From Sphingobium sp. AS12 (lineage in GTDB: Bacteria > Pseudomonadota > Alphaproteobacteria > Sphingomonadales > Sphingomonadaceae): a stretch of 64,000 bases of DNA. Below the pieces are notes generated by a model that worked only from the letters and a program-made list of their open reading frames with translations, searched no databases and was not told where the DNA came from. The DNA lies in the NCBI RefSeq assembly GCF_019097845.1, contig NZ_JAHRGM010000056.1, positions 1 to 64,000 on the forward strand, written 5' to 3'. Below, one piece after another: positions 8,597 through 17,005 of the stretch. Positions within the stretch are counted from its first letter, which is position 1; each line of letters starts with the position of its first letter. A program made the translations under genes and the position numbers.

Positions 8597-8602
8597 TAAA
8601 TA
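8597..8602 (+). promoter_or_regulatory. TAAATA motif upstream of the neck genes
   Basis: ACTAAATAAC at 8595-8604, 9 nt after the capsid terminator and 21 nt before the next ATG. The terminator itself occupies the position where a -35 box would be, which argues against an ordinary sigma-70 promoter. Confidence 0.5.
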
Positions 8603-8623
8603 ACAAAATGAAAGGGAGGCCCA

Positions 8624-9025
8624 ATGCCAGTTACACTAGATCAGGTTGATACCTACCATGCGGAACGCGGCAATACCGATTGGGCCGCTATTTCAGAGGT
8701 GCCTAAGCGTAATTCGCTTCTGCTCAAAGCCCTCGATTATGTGGAAGGCAATTATGCTCCACTAGTTGCGGACGCAGAGGAAACACCACGCTACCTTATG
8801 GCTGTCGCACTTCTGGCTCTTCGCATATCTCAGAAGCCCGACACGGATGCGGCCCAGCCGACCGTAAAGAGTGAGAAGAAGGAAATGAGGGGGATGAAGA
8901 AGGAAGTCGAGTATTTCGAACCTGCTTCGCTTGATCCCTTTCCCGGCGTCACAAAGCTGATTGCTCCACTACAGAAACCCGCTTTTGTTGCGCCATCCGT
9001 CAGCTTCGGAAAGCTGGTCCGCTAA
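8624..9025 (+). CDS. Head-tail connector / neck protein (DnaT-like type)
   Basis: 133 residues. The N-terminal part (RGNTDWAAISEVPKRNSLLLKALDYVEGNY) matches the small helical 'DnaT-like' proteins found beside phage capsid genes, now regarded as head-tail connectors. A lysine-rich linker (VKSEKKEMRGMKKEVEYF) leads to a conserved proline-rich tail. AAAGGGAGG precedes the ATG. Its stop overlaps the next ATG. Confidence 0.65.
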   Translation: MPVTLDQVDTYHAERGNTDWAAISEVPKRNSLLLKALDYVEGNYAPLVADAEETPRYLMAVALLALRISQKPDTDAAQPTVKSEKKEMRGMKKEVEYFEPASLDPFPGVTKLIAPLQKPAFVAPSVSFGKLVR

Positions 9026-9369
9026 TGTCGTTCTATCAGGACATGGCTGATCTGGCCGCTGAGTGCCTTGAAGAATTTGGCGAACCCGCGACCTTATCGC
9101 GTGAGACAGTCACGTTCGACAAGAAGACGGGCAGGCGCACCGCCGTTGTGGCCGCTCCGGTCAATACACTCGCGGTCGTAGATGACATGGAAGTCCTAGA
9201 TGATAACTTGGGCCGCGATGTGATCCGCACTGTCGCGACGATGCTTCATAAGCCTGATGTCAATGACAAGCTGACTATGGGCGACCGCACTTGGATAATT
9301 GGCAAAGTGACCACTATCCAGCCAACCACGCTCGCTGTCATTCATTTTGCAGAGGTGACGAATGCTTAA
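9025..9369 (+). CDS. Head-closure / head-tail joining protein
   Basis: 114 residues, beta-rich, with a start coupled to the previous stop (TAATG). The pattern LAAECLEEFGEPATLSRETVTFDKKTGRR ... TMGDRTWIIGKVTTIQPTTLAVIHFAEV is that of small head-closure proteins, which begin with the disrupted epoxide/metal-position statement and end with an oxidised-strand repeat. Gene order (connector, closure, gp10-like, terminator) agrees. The family assignment rests mainly on order and size. Confidence 0.6.
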   Translation: MSFYQDMADLAAECLEEFGEPATLSRETVTFDKKTGRRTAVVAAPVNTLAVVDDMEVLDDNLGRDVIRTVATMLHKPDVNDKLTMGDRTWIIGKVTTIQPTTLAVIHFAEVTNA

Positions 9370-9667
9370 AATCGATATCTCCGACTTAATCAACAAGACA
9401 CCGGCTATCAGCAAGATGGTTGAACAGAAGGTCGTTGATGTGGCTGCAAAAGTCACACTTGATGTTCACGCCAATGTGGTCATCGCGTCCCCTGTGGATA
9501 CCGGCGAGTTTCGCGGGAAGTGGACTGTAGAGACGCCGACTAAGCCCTTTGAGAACGGCAAGGTCGAGAACACCACTCCATACGGACCGGAATTGGTCAA
9601 CGGCCATTCCGATCAAGCGCCCAAGGGCTGGATCGATAACGCGGTTCTTGCCGCCACCCGACTTTAA
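9362..9667 (+). CDS. HK97 gp10-like neck/tail-joining protein
   Basis: 101 residues, overlapping the previous gene by 8 nt. VIASPVDTGEFRGKW is the hallmark 'PVDTG-x-h-R' motif of HK97 gp10-type proteins, and the ending NTTPYGPELVNGHSDQAPKGWIDNAV also fits (a Y..L..G.S.Q.P.G.. motif). These proteins act at the head-tail junction or in tail completion. Confidence 0.8.
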   Translation: MLKIDISDLINKTPAISKMVEQKVVDVAAKVTLDVHANVVIASPVDTGEFRGKWTVETPTKPFENGKVENTTPYGPELVNGHSDQAPKGWIDNAVLAATRL

Positions 9668-9676
9668 GGAGAACCG

Positions 9677-10108
9677 ATGATATATTTAGACGTAGATGAT
9701 TTGAACGCCCGTTTCTGGACTTGCGAACTAAGTTACAAGAACGATGATGGTGAGACTGTTGTTCTCCTTGATAGCCAGAAGCTAGTTGAGAACCAGTCAG
9801 ACGAAGAACTTGACGCTACTCTGCCGTATGTCCGTTGGACCATCGATCCCGGTGCAAGCGTTCAGAAGGTCAATACTGGCCCGCATATGTTCAAAAGTGT
9901 CGGCACTGCCTATTTGCAGGTCTTCATTCCCAATGGCATGGGGACCGGCGCAGCAACCGACTTGGTTGAATGCTTCCATGCCCACTTCCGAAAGTATCGT
10001 AGCGCAGACACCTGCTTGCGCGTTCTTTCTACCGATCAGCGTAAGGGCAACGACAAGAAGTCCTATATGGTTGTGGCTTCCTTCGCCTACGAAAGCAATC
10101 GCTCCTGA
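9677..10108 (+). CDS. Probable tail terminator protein
   Basis: 143 residues, AAGGAG site 9 nt after the previous gene. The alpha/beta pattern with VRWTIDPGAS near the middle, ...YLQVFIPNGMGTGAATDLVECFHAHFRKY and a final strand MVVASFAYESNR is that of tail-terminator proteins (lambda gpU-type role). It lies directly before the tail tube gene, the expected place. Confidence 0.65.
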   Translation: MIYLDVDDLNARFWTCELSYKNDDGETVVLLDSQKLVENQSDEELDATLPYVRWTIDPGASVQKVNTGPHMFKSVGTAYLQVFIPNGMGTGAATDLVECFHAHFRKYRSADTCLRVLSTDQRKGNDKKSYMVVASFAYESNRS

Positions 10109-10114
10109 CACAGC

Positions 10115-10141
10115 AATAAATACAGGCAGGAGCCTGTTTTT
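10115..10141 (+). promoter_or_regulatory. AATAAATA motif fused to a small terminator, upstream of the tail tube gene
   Basis: AATAAATA at 10115-10122 is immediately followed by ACAGGC-AGGA-GCCTGT and T5 (10122-10141). The hairpin would end upstream transcription just where a new start might be placed. The tail tube ATG is at 10174. Confidence 0.5.
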
Positions 10142-10173
10142 GCGGCTCGCTAGTTTAACAACAAGGAGACCGC

Positions 10174-11079
10174 ATGGCACTCGTTAGCTCATCTGATATT
10201 CTGTCCAGCATCATTGCTGAGACGACTTTTGGCACTACGCCAACTGCAACTGCAACCCGTTACGAATTTCCACTAGGGGTGGATGCAGCACTTCTGACTG
10301 CCGCTGCCACGACCATCGCAAGCCCAACCAAGCGCCCTAACCGCGCAAGCAACGGCTCGCGTCGTGGCATGGTCAATCCAGAAGGCTCGCTCGACATTCG
10401 TTTCCAGCGTCACGCCTTCATGGACATTCTGCTTCAATCGGCTCTGTCCGGCACGTTCGCAACGAACGTCCTAAAGGCTGGCACCACCGATAGCAGCTTC
10501 TCGATCATTCATAAGCTGGCTCCTGATATGTATAAGACCTTTGCTGGCAACATGGTCACCGGCTTCTCGATTTCTACCAGCGGCAATGAAGAGGTATCCA
10601 GTTCGTGGAACCTGATCGGCGCGAGCGTTACTAATAGCGCGACTGATAGTGCTCTCGCTGTGACCGCCATCACCGGCACGACTGAGTTCATCGCGTCGGA
10701 AGTCCAGAGCATCAGCGTTGCAGGCCAGACACTCGCTGTTGCACAGATTGATTTTGAAACCACGCTGGACCGCACCCGTCGCCCGGTCGTCGGTTCCAAT
10801 GTCGGCCTCGCATTCGGCGTCAACGGCCTTCGTGATACGACGATCACAGTCAGGGCATATCGCGAAAGCCTCGCCATCGACAGCGCGATCACTGGATTGG
10901 CTCAGCCAGTCAGCTTCGACATCGGCGGCACCGGCAGCGGCTATCGCTTCCAAGCCCCTGCTGCATACGGCGATATTCCCGTTGATAGCATGAGCGACGG
11001 TTCGGCTTTCGTGACCATCACCTTCAAGCCGGGTTACGACGCAACTGCTGGCACCGATCTGGTCATCACCAAGCTATAA
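10174..11079 (+). CDS. Major tail tube protein
   Basis: 301 residues, AAGGAG site. The N-terminus contains IIAETTFGTTPTATATRYEFPL and repeated ASPTKRPNRASNGSRRG. The remainder is beta-rich with immunoglobulin-like character near the end (ITFKPGYDATAGTDLVITK). This agrees with a siphovirus tail-tube protein of the 'phage tail tube protein 1' type. It has its own putative promoter and a terminator behind it, as expected for an abundant structural protein. Confidence 0.8.
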   Translation: MALVSSSDILSSIIAETTFGTTPTATATRYEFPLGVDAALLTAAATTIASPTKRPNRASNGSRRGMVNPEGSLDIRFQRHAFMDILLQSALSGTFATNVLKAGTTDSSFSIIHKLAPDMYKTFAGNMVTGFSISTSGNEEVSSSWNLIGASVTNSATDSALAVTAITGTTEFIASEVQSISVAGQTLAVAQIDFETTLDRTRRPVVGSNVGLAFGVNGLRDTTITVRAYRESLAIDSAITGLAQPVSFDIGGTGSGYRFQAPAAYGDIPVDSMSDGSAFVTITFKPGYDATAGTDLVITKL

Positions 11080-11085
11080 ACCTCA

Positions 11086-11121
11086 GAGAGCTACTTCTTC
11101 TCTCTTCTCTCTGTAGCTCTC
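11086..11121 (+). terminator. Hairpin after the tail tube gene
   Basis: GAGAGCTAC (11086-11094) pairs with GTAGCTCTC (11113-11121) around a pyrimidine-rich 18-nt loop. A second GC-rich pairing follows (about 11125-11148). Confidence 0.6.
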
Positions 11122-11163
11122 GGCGGCTCTGGGCTTAGGCTCAGGGCCGTTCCCATGTCTGCA

Positions 11164-11169
11164 TAAATA
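11164..11169 (+). promoter_or_regulatory. TAAATA motif upstream of the tail chaperone gene
   Basis: CATAAATACC at 11162-11171, 32 nt before the ATG at 11202 and after the tail tube terminator. Confidence 0.5.
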
Positions 11170-11201
11170 CCATGCCTATTAGAAACTATAAGGGAGAAGA
11201 C

Positions 11202-11654
11202 ATGGCAAAGAATGAAACTACGACCGAAGAGAACTTCGGCTTTGATATCCCAACTCGTTATGATGCTGATGTTGCAGTCGAGGGCGTATGGACGCCGCCT
11301 GTATTGGACGAACACGATCAGCAGTATGGCGAGTTCAAGCTACTGATGTTCGACACTGACAACCCAGCCATCAAGAAGGCTCAGGAAAAGGTCAGGATCA
11401 AGAACGAGAAGGCTGTTCGCTTGAAGCAGGTTACGAATGATGATCTTGCGCTTGAAGTGTTCCTAGAAGCCATCTTGCTCGATTGGAAGGGCGTCAAGAA
11501 GGGTGGCGTCGAAGTGCCTTACAGTAAGGAAGTCGCGAAGCAGTATTTTTCCGTTCCGGCTATCCGTAAGGTCGTATTTCCTGAACTGCTCGAATTTGCG
11601 ATCAATGTGCGCAACTACGGTACTCCTGACAAGGATGAAGTAGCGGGAAACTAA
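11202..11654 (+). CDS. Tail assembly chaperone (G)
   Basis: 150 residues from the ATG at 11202 (AAGGGAGAAG upstream; the ATG at 11172 has no site). Acidic N-terminus, then a segment (FKLLMFDTDNPAIKKAQEKVR...) typical of small tail chaperones that hold the tape measure before tube assembly. The last two sense codons, GGA AAC, are part of a canonical slippery heptamer, G-GGA-AAC (11645-11651), right before the TAA stop. A -1 slip enters the frame of the next ORF. Confidence 0.8.
   Translation: MAKNETTTEENFGFDIPTRYDADVAVEGVWTPPVLDEHDQQYGEFKLLMFDTDNPAIKKAQEKVRIKNEKAVRLKQVTNDDLALEVFLEAILLDWKGVKKGGVEVPYSKEVAKQYFSVPAIRKVVFPELLEFAINVRNYGTPDKDEVAGN
11645..11651 (+). promoter_or_regulatory. Programmed -1 ribosomal frameshift site GGGAAAC
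   Basis: Zero frame reads GCG GGA AAC TAA. The heptamer has the X-XXY-YYZ form in the correct phase. After slipping, reading continues CTA ATA GAG ... with no stop into the 11675 ORF. Lambda uses GGGAAAG at the same place in its G/GT genes. Confidence 0.85.
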
Positions 11655-11989
11655 TAGAGGCTCTGACCTGGAGTATGCGCGACGATCTTGCGCTACTCCA
11701 GAAAGGGGCCGCTGCTGGGAACACATTTGCTATCAAGGCACTCGCGGACCAACCGACTATCGACTGGCCTTGGTTCTGGTGGGCGTTCCATGAACTATCA
11801 ACGGATCGTCCAGCAACTCAGGGTGCGCTTTTGCCAATTCCATACAACGCCATTCGAAGCATGGCCAACGATTGGAACTTGCGAGGCAAAGCCCGCTCCG
11901 ACTTCCACTACATCATCCGACAATTGGACAATCATGTTCTCGCAAAAGCACGTGAGCAGTCCGAGAAGGCAATGAAGTCCAAGCCCTAG
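11651..11989 (+). CDS. Tail assembly chaperone T extension (made as G-T fusion by -1 frameshift)
   Basis: 112 residues joined to G to give a product of about 262 residues. The frame is open from the slip site. The internal ATG at 11675 has no Shine-Dalgarno, so separate translation is doubtful. The segment contains RDDLALLQKGAAAGNTFAIKALADQP and a tryptophan-rich WPWFWWAFHEL patch. In lambda-type phages the T part contacts tail tube and tape measure. It is followed by the tape measure gene, as expected. Confidence 0.75.
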   Translation, partial: LIEALTWSMRDDLALLQKGAAAGNTFAIKALADQPTIDWPWFWWAFHELSTDRPATQGALLPIPYNAIRSMANDWNLRGKARSDFHYIIRQLDNHVLAKAREQSEKAMKSKP

Positions 11990-11997
11990 CACCAACT

Positions 11998-12002
11998 AAA
12001 TA
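11998..12002 (+). promoter_or_regulatory. TAAATA motif upstream of the tape measure gene
   Basis: ACTAAATAAC at 11995-12004, 29 nt before the GTG start at 12032. The sequence matches the neck-gene copy at 8595-8604 over 10 bases. Confidence 0.5.
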
Positions 12003-12031
12003 ACGGGAACCTCTCATAAGAAGGAGAACCC

Positions 12032-15000
12032 GTGGCAGACGCACAAGCAGTCATTAGAATTAATATCGAGGCTGCTGGTGCAGAGAGCGGCGCTCGTCGC
12101 GTCAATCAGGCCATCGGTTCGGTCGGCAAATCATCGAAGGTCGCTGGCGCGGCCAACGATAATCACGCCAAGTCTGTAGATCGTCTCACTCGCGCGATGA
12201 ATGACAATGCCAAGGCCGGTGGTGCCGTTGGCAAGGTCGTTGAGGACATCAGCGGTCGCTCTGCTGCCGCCATCCCCGTCGTCGGCAATCTCGTTTCCAA
12301 GCTACTGTCCATGGGTCCGGTCGCTGCCATCGTTGGCGCGGTCGCACTCAGCATGGGTGCTATCGCTGTCGCGGCGGTCAACGCAGCGGCAAAGGTAGAA
12401 GTCTGGAAAGCAAATCTGCTGACCATGACGAAAAGCACGGAAGCCGCTGACGCTGCATATCGTGAACTGGTCGCCTTCGGCAATAACACCCCCTTTTCGA
12501 CTGAGCAGTCCGTCAACAGCTTCATCAAGATGCGCGCTCTGGGTCTAGCGACCTCGACCGATATCATGACCAGCTTCGGTAATACCGCGTCCGCGATGGG
12601 CAAAGATATGTCGCAGATCACGGAGGCTGTTGCGGACGCCACTACTGGTGAGTTTGAACGCCTTAAGGAATTTGGCATCAAGGCCAGCACCGAGGGCAAC
12701 AAGGTCAAGTTCACTTTCCAAGGCGTGACCACCACAGTCGCTAAGAACGCCACCGAAATTCAGAAATACATCGTCGGCATCGGGAATACGCAGTTCGGCG
12801 GCGCAATGGCGCGTCAGATGGCCACGGCATCCGGTGCCTTCGCGCAGTTCGAAGATCAGATTTTCAACACACTCGCGGCCATGGGCGATGGCGTCCTGAA
12901 TAAGACGGTCGGCAAGGTCACGAACGCGGTGTCTGCTGGCCTTGACGCTATCACGCCACTCCTATCGGGCATCATGGATGTCGTCGGCGGCATATTGTCC
13001 TTCGTCGTTGATATCGGCGGCGGCCTGCTTTCGATGTGGGTTGGCGGTGAGCAAGGCGCTTCTGGCTTTAAGGGCGCGCTCGATAATGTCGCGGTCGGCT
13101 TTAAGTTCGTCGGTGAGTGGGTTGCGATGGTCGGTAAGGTCATCGGGAGCGTCATGGGCTTTGCCGGTGACATCATCGGCATGGTCGCTGGTGGCATCCG
13201 TAGTGCGTTCGGTGCAGCGTTCGACTGGCTCATGCCCGCTACGCAATCGACGGGTCAGAGCATGGGCGAAAGCCTCGTTGGCATCCTACGCGCAGCGCAG
13301 TTCGTTGCTGGCCAACTTCCCAATATCTTCAAGGTCGCATTGGCAGAATTGAAGGCCACGTTCATGCAGACCGGCGCAGCGTTGGCCGCTGCCCTGACCG
13401 GTGACTTTTCCAAATTCGATAAAGTCGACCTGTCGTTTAGCCGCACACAAAAGGTCGCCGGTGCCGTGTTCAATGGCGCAGGGCGCGTTCAGCAGGACCA
13501 GAAAGGCAACCGCAAATGGATTGATGAAGCCGCAGGCCGATCCGGCAAGGGCAACAGCGACTACGCCGCCATGGGCAAAGATAAGCCGTCTCCTGACAAA
13601 AAGAAGGATAGCGGCGCAAGCGAAGCTGAGAAGCGCGCCAAAGCGGAAAAGGAGTTCTGGGACACTCTCAAGAACGAAGCCGCCACGGTCGAACTGCTCG
13701 GCATCAAGGCAGAGGATTATAAGAAGCAGTTAGAGCTACAGAAAATCCTTGGTCGTGATTTGAATGACGCGGAGACAAAGCGTCTCGGCTCTGCGACCCA
13801 GCTTGTCCGCACCAATAAATTCCTGGCCGATGCTGCTCAGGCGCATATCGATGCCGTAAACGATGCCGGGATCTCGGAGGAACTGACAAAGAAGCGCGTA
13901 GCCGGTCTGACGAAGGACCAGCTTGAGCAAGAGCGCGGCGTTCTGGAGTTCCGCAACAAGGCTCAGGCACAGGGCTTGGACCTGCAAAGCGCAGCGTATC
14001 AGGCAGCGGAGAAGGCTCTTCGCACCGATCTTGCCCGTGTGGACGCGAACAAGCTGCTTAACCAGCAATTGGATCGCGCAACCGATCTGGCCGAACAGTA
14101 TAGCGCCACATATCGTAAGGGTCAGGCAGACAAGCAGAACGCGACTGATCGTGCCGCGCTAGAAGTGGGCCGCGCAAATGGCACCATCAGCGAAAAGGTC
14201 TATAAGGAAATCACCAGCGGCCTGGCCCGTGCCGCGCTTGAGACAGCCAACCAGTTCCGTGACGAGTTCGGTCAGCGCATCGAAGCGCTAGGCGATCATT
14301 TCAGCGGTAAGTTCGGCGCTGCCATCAATAAGGCTGGCCTTGCCATTCAGGGCATCGCTGCTGCTGCATCGGGTAAGAACTTCGGCGGTCTGGGCGCAAT
14401 CGGCGGTCTGATGGATGTCTTTGGCCGCAAGTTGGATGGTAGCCTGAACGGCTTGGGAGATACATTCTCGAAGGGCGTCGGCTCGTTTGGGGAGAAGCTG
14501 TTTAGCAAGGACACTTTCACCAAGCCGCTATCCAGCATGTCCAGCAGCTTCGGGGACTTCAAAAAGTCCTTCGGTAGCATGTTCGGCAAGAACGGCGACT
14601 TCATGGCCGGTTTGGGTAATGTCCTCGGCAACGCTGCTGGTGGCGCGCAGCTTGGCGGCGCAGTCGGCTCGATGCTCGGCTTGAATGGGACAGGCTCATC
14701 GGTCGGCGGTGCGCTTGGTGGCGCTCTGGGTGGCCCGTTAGGATCGCTGGCCGGCTCGCTAATCGGCGGCGCATTGGGCGGTCTGCTGAAAAAGGCCAAG
14801 TGGGGAACGGCCAGCATCGTGAATGGTCAGATGACCACCGCAGGCAACAAGGACGCTTATAAGGACAATGCCAGCGCAGCAGGCACGACGATCATGTCCA
14901 CACTGGATAATATCGCATCGCAGCTTGGCGCTGATGTCGGCAATTATAACGTCTCGCTCGGCCAGTATAAGGGCAAGTGGCGCGTCAGCGGTTCGGGCAA

Positions 15001-15844
15001 GACCGGCAAGCTCAAGGGCGGCGATGTTCAGGACTTCGGTAAGGATGGCGCAGAAGCAGCACTTCGTGCCGCAATCTCTAACGCGATCAGTGACGGCGCA
15101 ATCGCCGGTGTAAAGGCTTCGACCAATGCACTGCTCAAGGCAGGCAGCGACATTGAGGCCCAGCTACAGAAGGCTTTGACATTTGAAAACGTCTTCAAGG
15201 AACTGAAGAGCCGCGTCGATCCGGTCGGCGCTGCGCTGGATGCACTCGGCTTGGAGTTTAAGAACCTCACAAAGATATTCAATGAAGCAGGCGCAACTAG
15301 CGAGGAATATGCCCAGCTAGAACAACTTCGCACATTGAAGCTACAGGACATCATCAAGGAACAGACCAGCGGCCTGCGCGACATTCTGGACAAGCTGAAC
15401 GGCGAAGCCAGCGGCAAGTCTGCAATGGTGATGTTCACTGAAGACATGGACAAGTTCAAGAACTATCAGGCCGATGCACTGGCAGGCAAGCAAGTCGATC
15501 AAACCGCTTATACCTCGCTAGTTGATAAGCTCCTTGGCAATGGCCAGTCCATCTACGGCATGAACTCCAAAGAATATCAGGCTCTCATTGCAGACTTGAA
15601 GTCCACAACGGGTGGCTTCCTGACTAACGTCGAAACGGCTCTCAGCGGCGTAAACAACGGCGCGGATATGTCGGCAGCGCTCAACAACCAAACGAACGCG
15701 ATCACGGCAAACCAGACGCTACAGAATGACTACCTCGCTCAAATCCTACAGGAGTTGAAAGCGACCGGCATCGGCGGTCTTGTCACCTACATCAACGGCA
15801 AGCCCAATTACAGCGCCGTCAACGGCAAGCTGCAATATAACTAA
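12032..15844 (+). CDS. Tail tape measure protein
   Basis: 1,270 residues, GTG start with AAGGAG. The size implies a tail near 190 nm if the usual 1.5 Å per residue holds. An N-terminal helical region is followed by hydrophobic segments (PVVGNLVSKLLSMGPVAAIVGAVALSMGAIAVAAV; LSGIMDVVGGILSFVVDIGGGLLS), a central charged coiled coil (about residues 510-740), and a glycine-rich stretch around residues 870-920 (GAVGSMLGLNGTGSSVGGALGG...). All are typical of tape measures that span the tail and enter the host membrane. No lysozyme or peptidase motif was recognised inside it. Confidence 0.9.
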   Translation: MADAQAVIRINIEAAGAESGARRVNQAIGSVGKSSKVAGAANDNHAKSVDRLTRAMNDNAKAGGAVGKVVEDISGRSAAAIPVVGNLVSKLLSMGPVAAIVGAVALSMGAIAVAAVNAAAKVEVWKANLLTMTKSTEAADAAYRELVAFGNNTPFSTEQSVNSFIKMRALGLATSTDIMTSFGNTASAMGKDMSQITEAVADATTGEFERLKEFGIKASTEGNKVKFTFQGVTTTVAKNATEIQKYIVGIGNTQFGGAMARQMATASGAFAQFEDQIFNTLAAMGDGVLNKTVGKVTNAVSAGLDAITPLLSGIMDVVGGILSFVVDIGGGLLSMWVGGEQGASGFKGALDNVAVGFKFVGEWVAMVGKVIGSVMGFAGDIIGMVAGGIRSAFGAAFDWLMPATQSTGQSMGESLVGILRAAQFVAGQLPNIFKVALAELKATFMQTGAALAAALTGDFSKFDKVDLSFSRTQKVAGAVFNGAGRVQQDQKGNRKWIDEAAGRSGKGNSDYAAMGKDKPSPDKKKDSGASEAEKRAKAEKEFWDTLKNEAATVELLGIKAEDYKKQLELQKILGRDLNDAETKRLGSATQLVRTNKFLADAAQAHIDAVNDAGISEELTKKRVAGLTKDQLEQERGVLEFRNKAQAQGLDLQSAAYQAAEKALRTDLARVDANKLLNQQLDRATDLAEQYSATYRKGQADKQNATDRAALEVGRANGTISEKVYKEITSGLARAALETANQFRDEFGQRIEALGDHFSGKFGAAINKAGLAIQGIAAAASGKNFGGLGAIGGLMDVFGRKLDGSLNGLGDTFSKGVGSFGEKLFSKDTFTKPLSSMSSSFGDFKKSFGSMFGKNGDFMAGLGNVLGNAAGGAQLGGAVGSMLGLNGTGSSVGGALGGALGGPLGSLAGSLIGGALGGLLKKAKWGTASIVNGQMTTAGNKDAYKDNASAAGTTIMSTLDNIASQLGADVGNYNVSLGQYKGKWRVSGSGKTGKLKGGDVQDFGKDGAEAALRAAISNAISDGAIAGVKASTNALLKAGSDIEAQLQKALTFENVFKELKSRVDPVGAALDALGLEFKNLTKIFNEAGATSEEYAQLEQLRTLKLQDIIKEQTSGLRDILDKLNGEASGKSAMVMFTEDMDKFKNYQADALAGKQVDQTAYTSLVDKLLGNGQSIYGMNSKEYQALIADLKSTTGGFLTNVETALSGVNNGADMSAALNNQTNAITANQTLQNDYLAQILQELKATGIGGLVTYINGKPNYSAVNGKLQYN

Positions 15845-15861
15845 GGGGGATAAGTAACTGC

Positions 15862-16209
15862 ATGGCAATAGATGCAAACAGAGCTTCCTTCATCAAGAAG
15901 GAATATCGATGGGATGTCAGAGAGGACACCTCCATCACCGACAAGAATGCTCGTGACGAGCAGTTCCCAGCGAATGTCGATCCCACGACAGCAAGTCAGC
16001 TTGCGACGCTCATCCGCGATCAGAACAAGGCGGCGCGCATCTTCTCCGTGAAGATCGACACCTACATGACGCTGGATGACTTCATTGCAGAGGTGCCGCG
16101 CCATATCCCGAATATACCGGATTATGCCACTGATGGCCGCACGTTCCGCGTTCTGAGTTTCACTGCCTCGCTCAACAGCGGCGTTACTGAAGCGAGGTTG
16201 CACGGGTAA
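15862..16209 (+). CDS. Small tail-tip-region protein, unknown
   Basis: 115 residues, located between the tape measure and the distal tail gene and coupled to the latter (TAATG). Conserved-looking parts are SFIKKEYRWDVREDTSITDKNARDEQFPANVDP and a C-terminal strand FRVLSFTASLNSGVTEARLHG. I do not recognise a family. Position suggests a component of the tail tip. ATAAGTAAC just upstream is a poor variant of the TAAATA motif. Confidence 0.6.
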   Translation: MAIDANRASFIKKEYRWDVREDTSITDKNARDEQFPANVDPTTASQLATLIRDQNKAARIFSVKIDTYMTLDDFIAEVPRHIPNIPDYATDGRTFRVLSFTASLNSGVTEARLHG

Positions 16210-16973
16210 TGGCTACAGTTCTATGCTCTCCCCGCATTTTTGCCGTTAGCTCATCCACATCGGCCAGCAACGCGCCTGCCTCAAATCTCAATCTCGATCA
16301 TCCTTCGATGGTCTGGCGCTCCGCGAACCTGACTTCCGTGCAGATCACCGTGCAGCTTGGCGCTGGGTCATGGGATACAATCGCACTCGTCAAAAACAAT
16401 CTGCGCGCAACCGATACCGTTCGCATTCGCGCAGCTTCCACGGCAGCAGCGACAACATCAGGTCCGACCTACGACAGCGGCAACTTCTTCGCTTTCAGTG
16501 GAGCGGCCAACAGCCTTGGTAGCATTACGTTTCTCACTCTAAGTGGTACGCGCAGCGAGACGTTTGTCCGAATTGATATCACCAGTACCGGCAATCCCGC
16601 TGGCTTCGTGGAAGCTGGCCGATTGATTATTGGCAAGCGTATTGAAGAAGATGGCATTGACCTGAACGCAGAACACAACTTCGAAGATACAAGTCAGAAC
16701 ACGCCGTATCGCGGCTTTGACGCCATTGATCCCTTCGATGTTAAAACATCATGGAAGTTCACAATCGGCTACATCAAGGAAGCTAGTTATTGGCAGAACT
16801 GGTTCCCCTTTTTACGCGATGTCGGAATGAAGAAAACCGTGCTGTTCGTGCCTGACCGAGATAGTGCATACTTGCAAAGTGAAACCGTTTTCGGTCGCAT
16901 CATTAGCATGGCCAAGGGCAGTCCAGTTAGTTCGGATTTTTACAAGTTGGAACTCTACGTCCGAGAAATCTAA
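16209..16973 (+). CDS. Distal tail-like structural protein
   Basis: 254 residues, beta-rich. The N-terminal half looks like a jelly-roll module (SASNAPASNLNLDHPSMVWRSANLTSVQITVQLGAGSWDTIALVKNNL...). The second half (DLNAEHNFEDTSQNTPYRGFDAIDPFDVKTSWKFTIGYIKEASYWQNWFPFLRDVG) matches a region common in siphovirus proteins upstream of the tail hub. A role at the end of the tube is inferred from order. Confidence 0.65.
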   Translation: MATVLCSPRIFAVSSSTSASNAPASNLNLDHPSMVWRSANLTSVQITVQLGAGSWDTIALVKNNLRATDTVRIRAASTAAATTSGPTYDSGNFFAFSGAANSLGSITFLTLSGTRSETFVRIDITSTGNPAGFVEAGRLIIGKRIEEDGIDLNAEHNFEDTSQNTPYRGFDAIDPFDVKTSWKFTIGYIKEASYWQNWFPFLRDVGMKKTVLFVPDRDSAYLQSETVFGRIISMAKGSPVSSDFYKLELYVREI

Positions 16974-16980
16974 GGTCTGA

Positions 16981-17005
16981 CCATGCTCAATAAATACGAG
17001 CATGG
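16981..17005 (+). promoter_or_regulatory. TAAATA motif in the loop of a perfect palindrome at the tail-tip gene start
   Basis: CCATGCTC (16981-16988) pairs with GAGCATGG (16998-17005), and the loop is AATAAATAC. The ATG of the tail-tip gene (17002) lies inside the right arm, so the same short sequence could act as promoter and as a translation-start hairpin. Confidence 0.5.
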
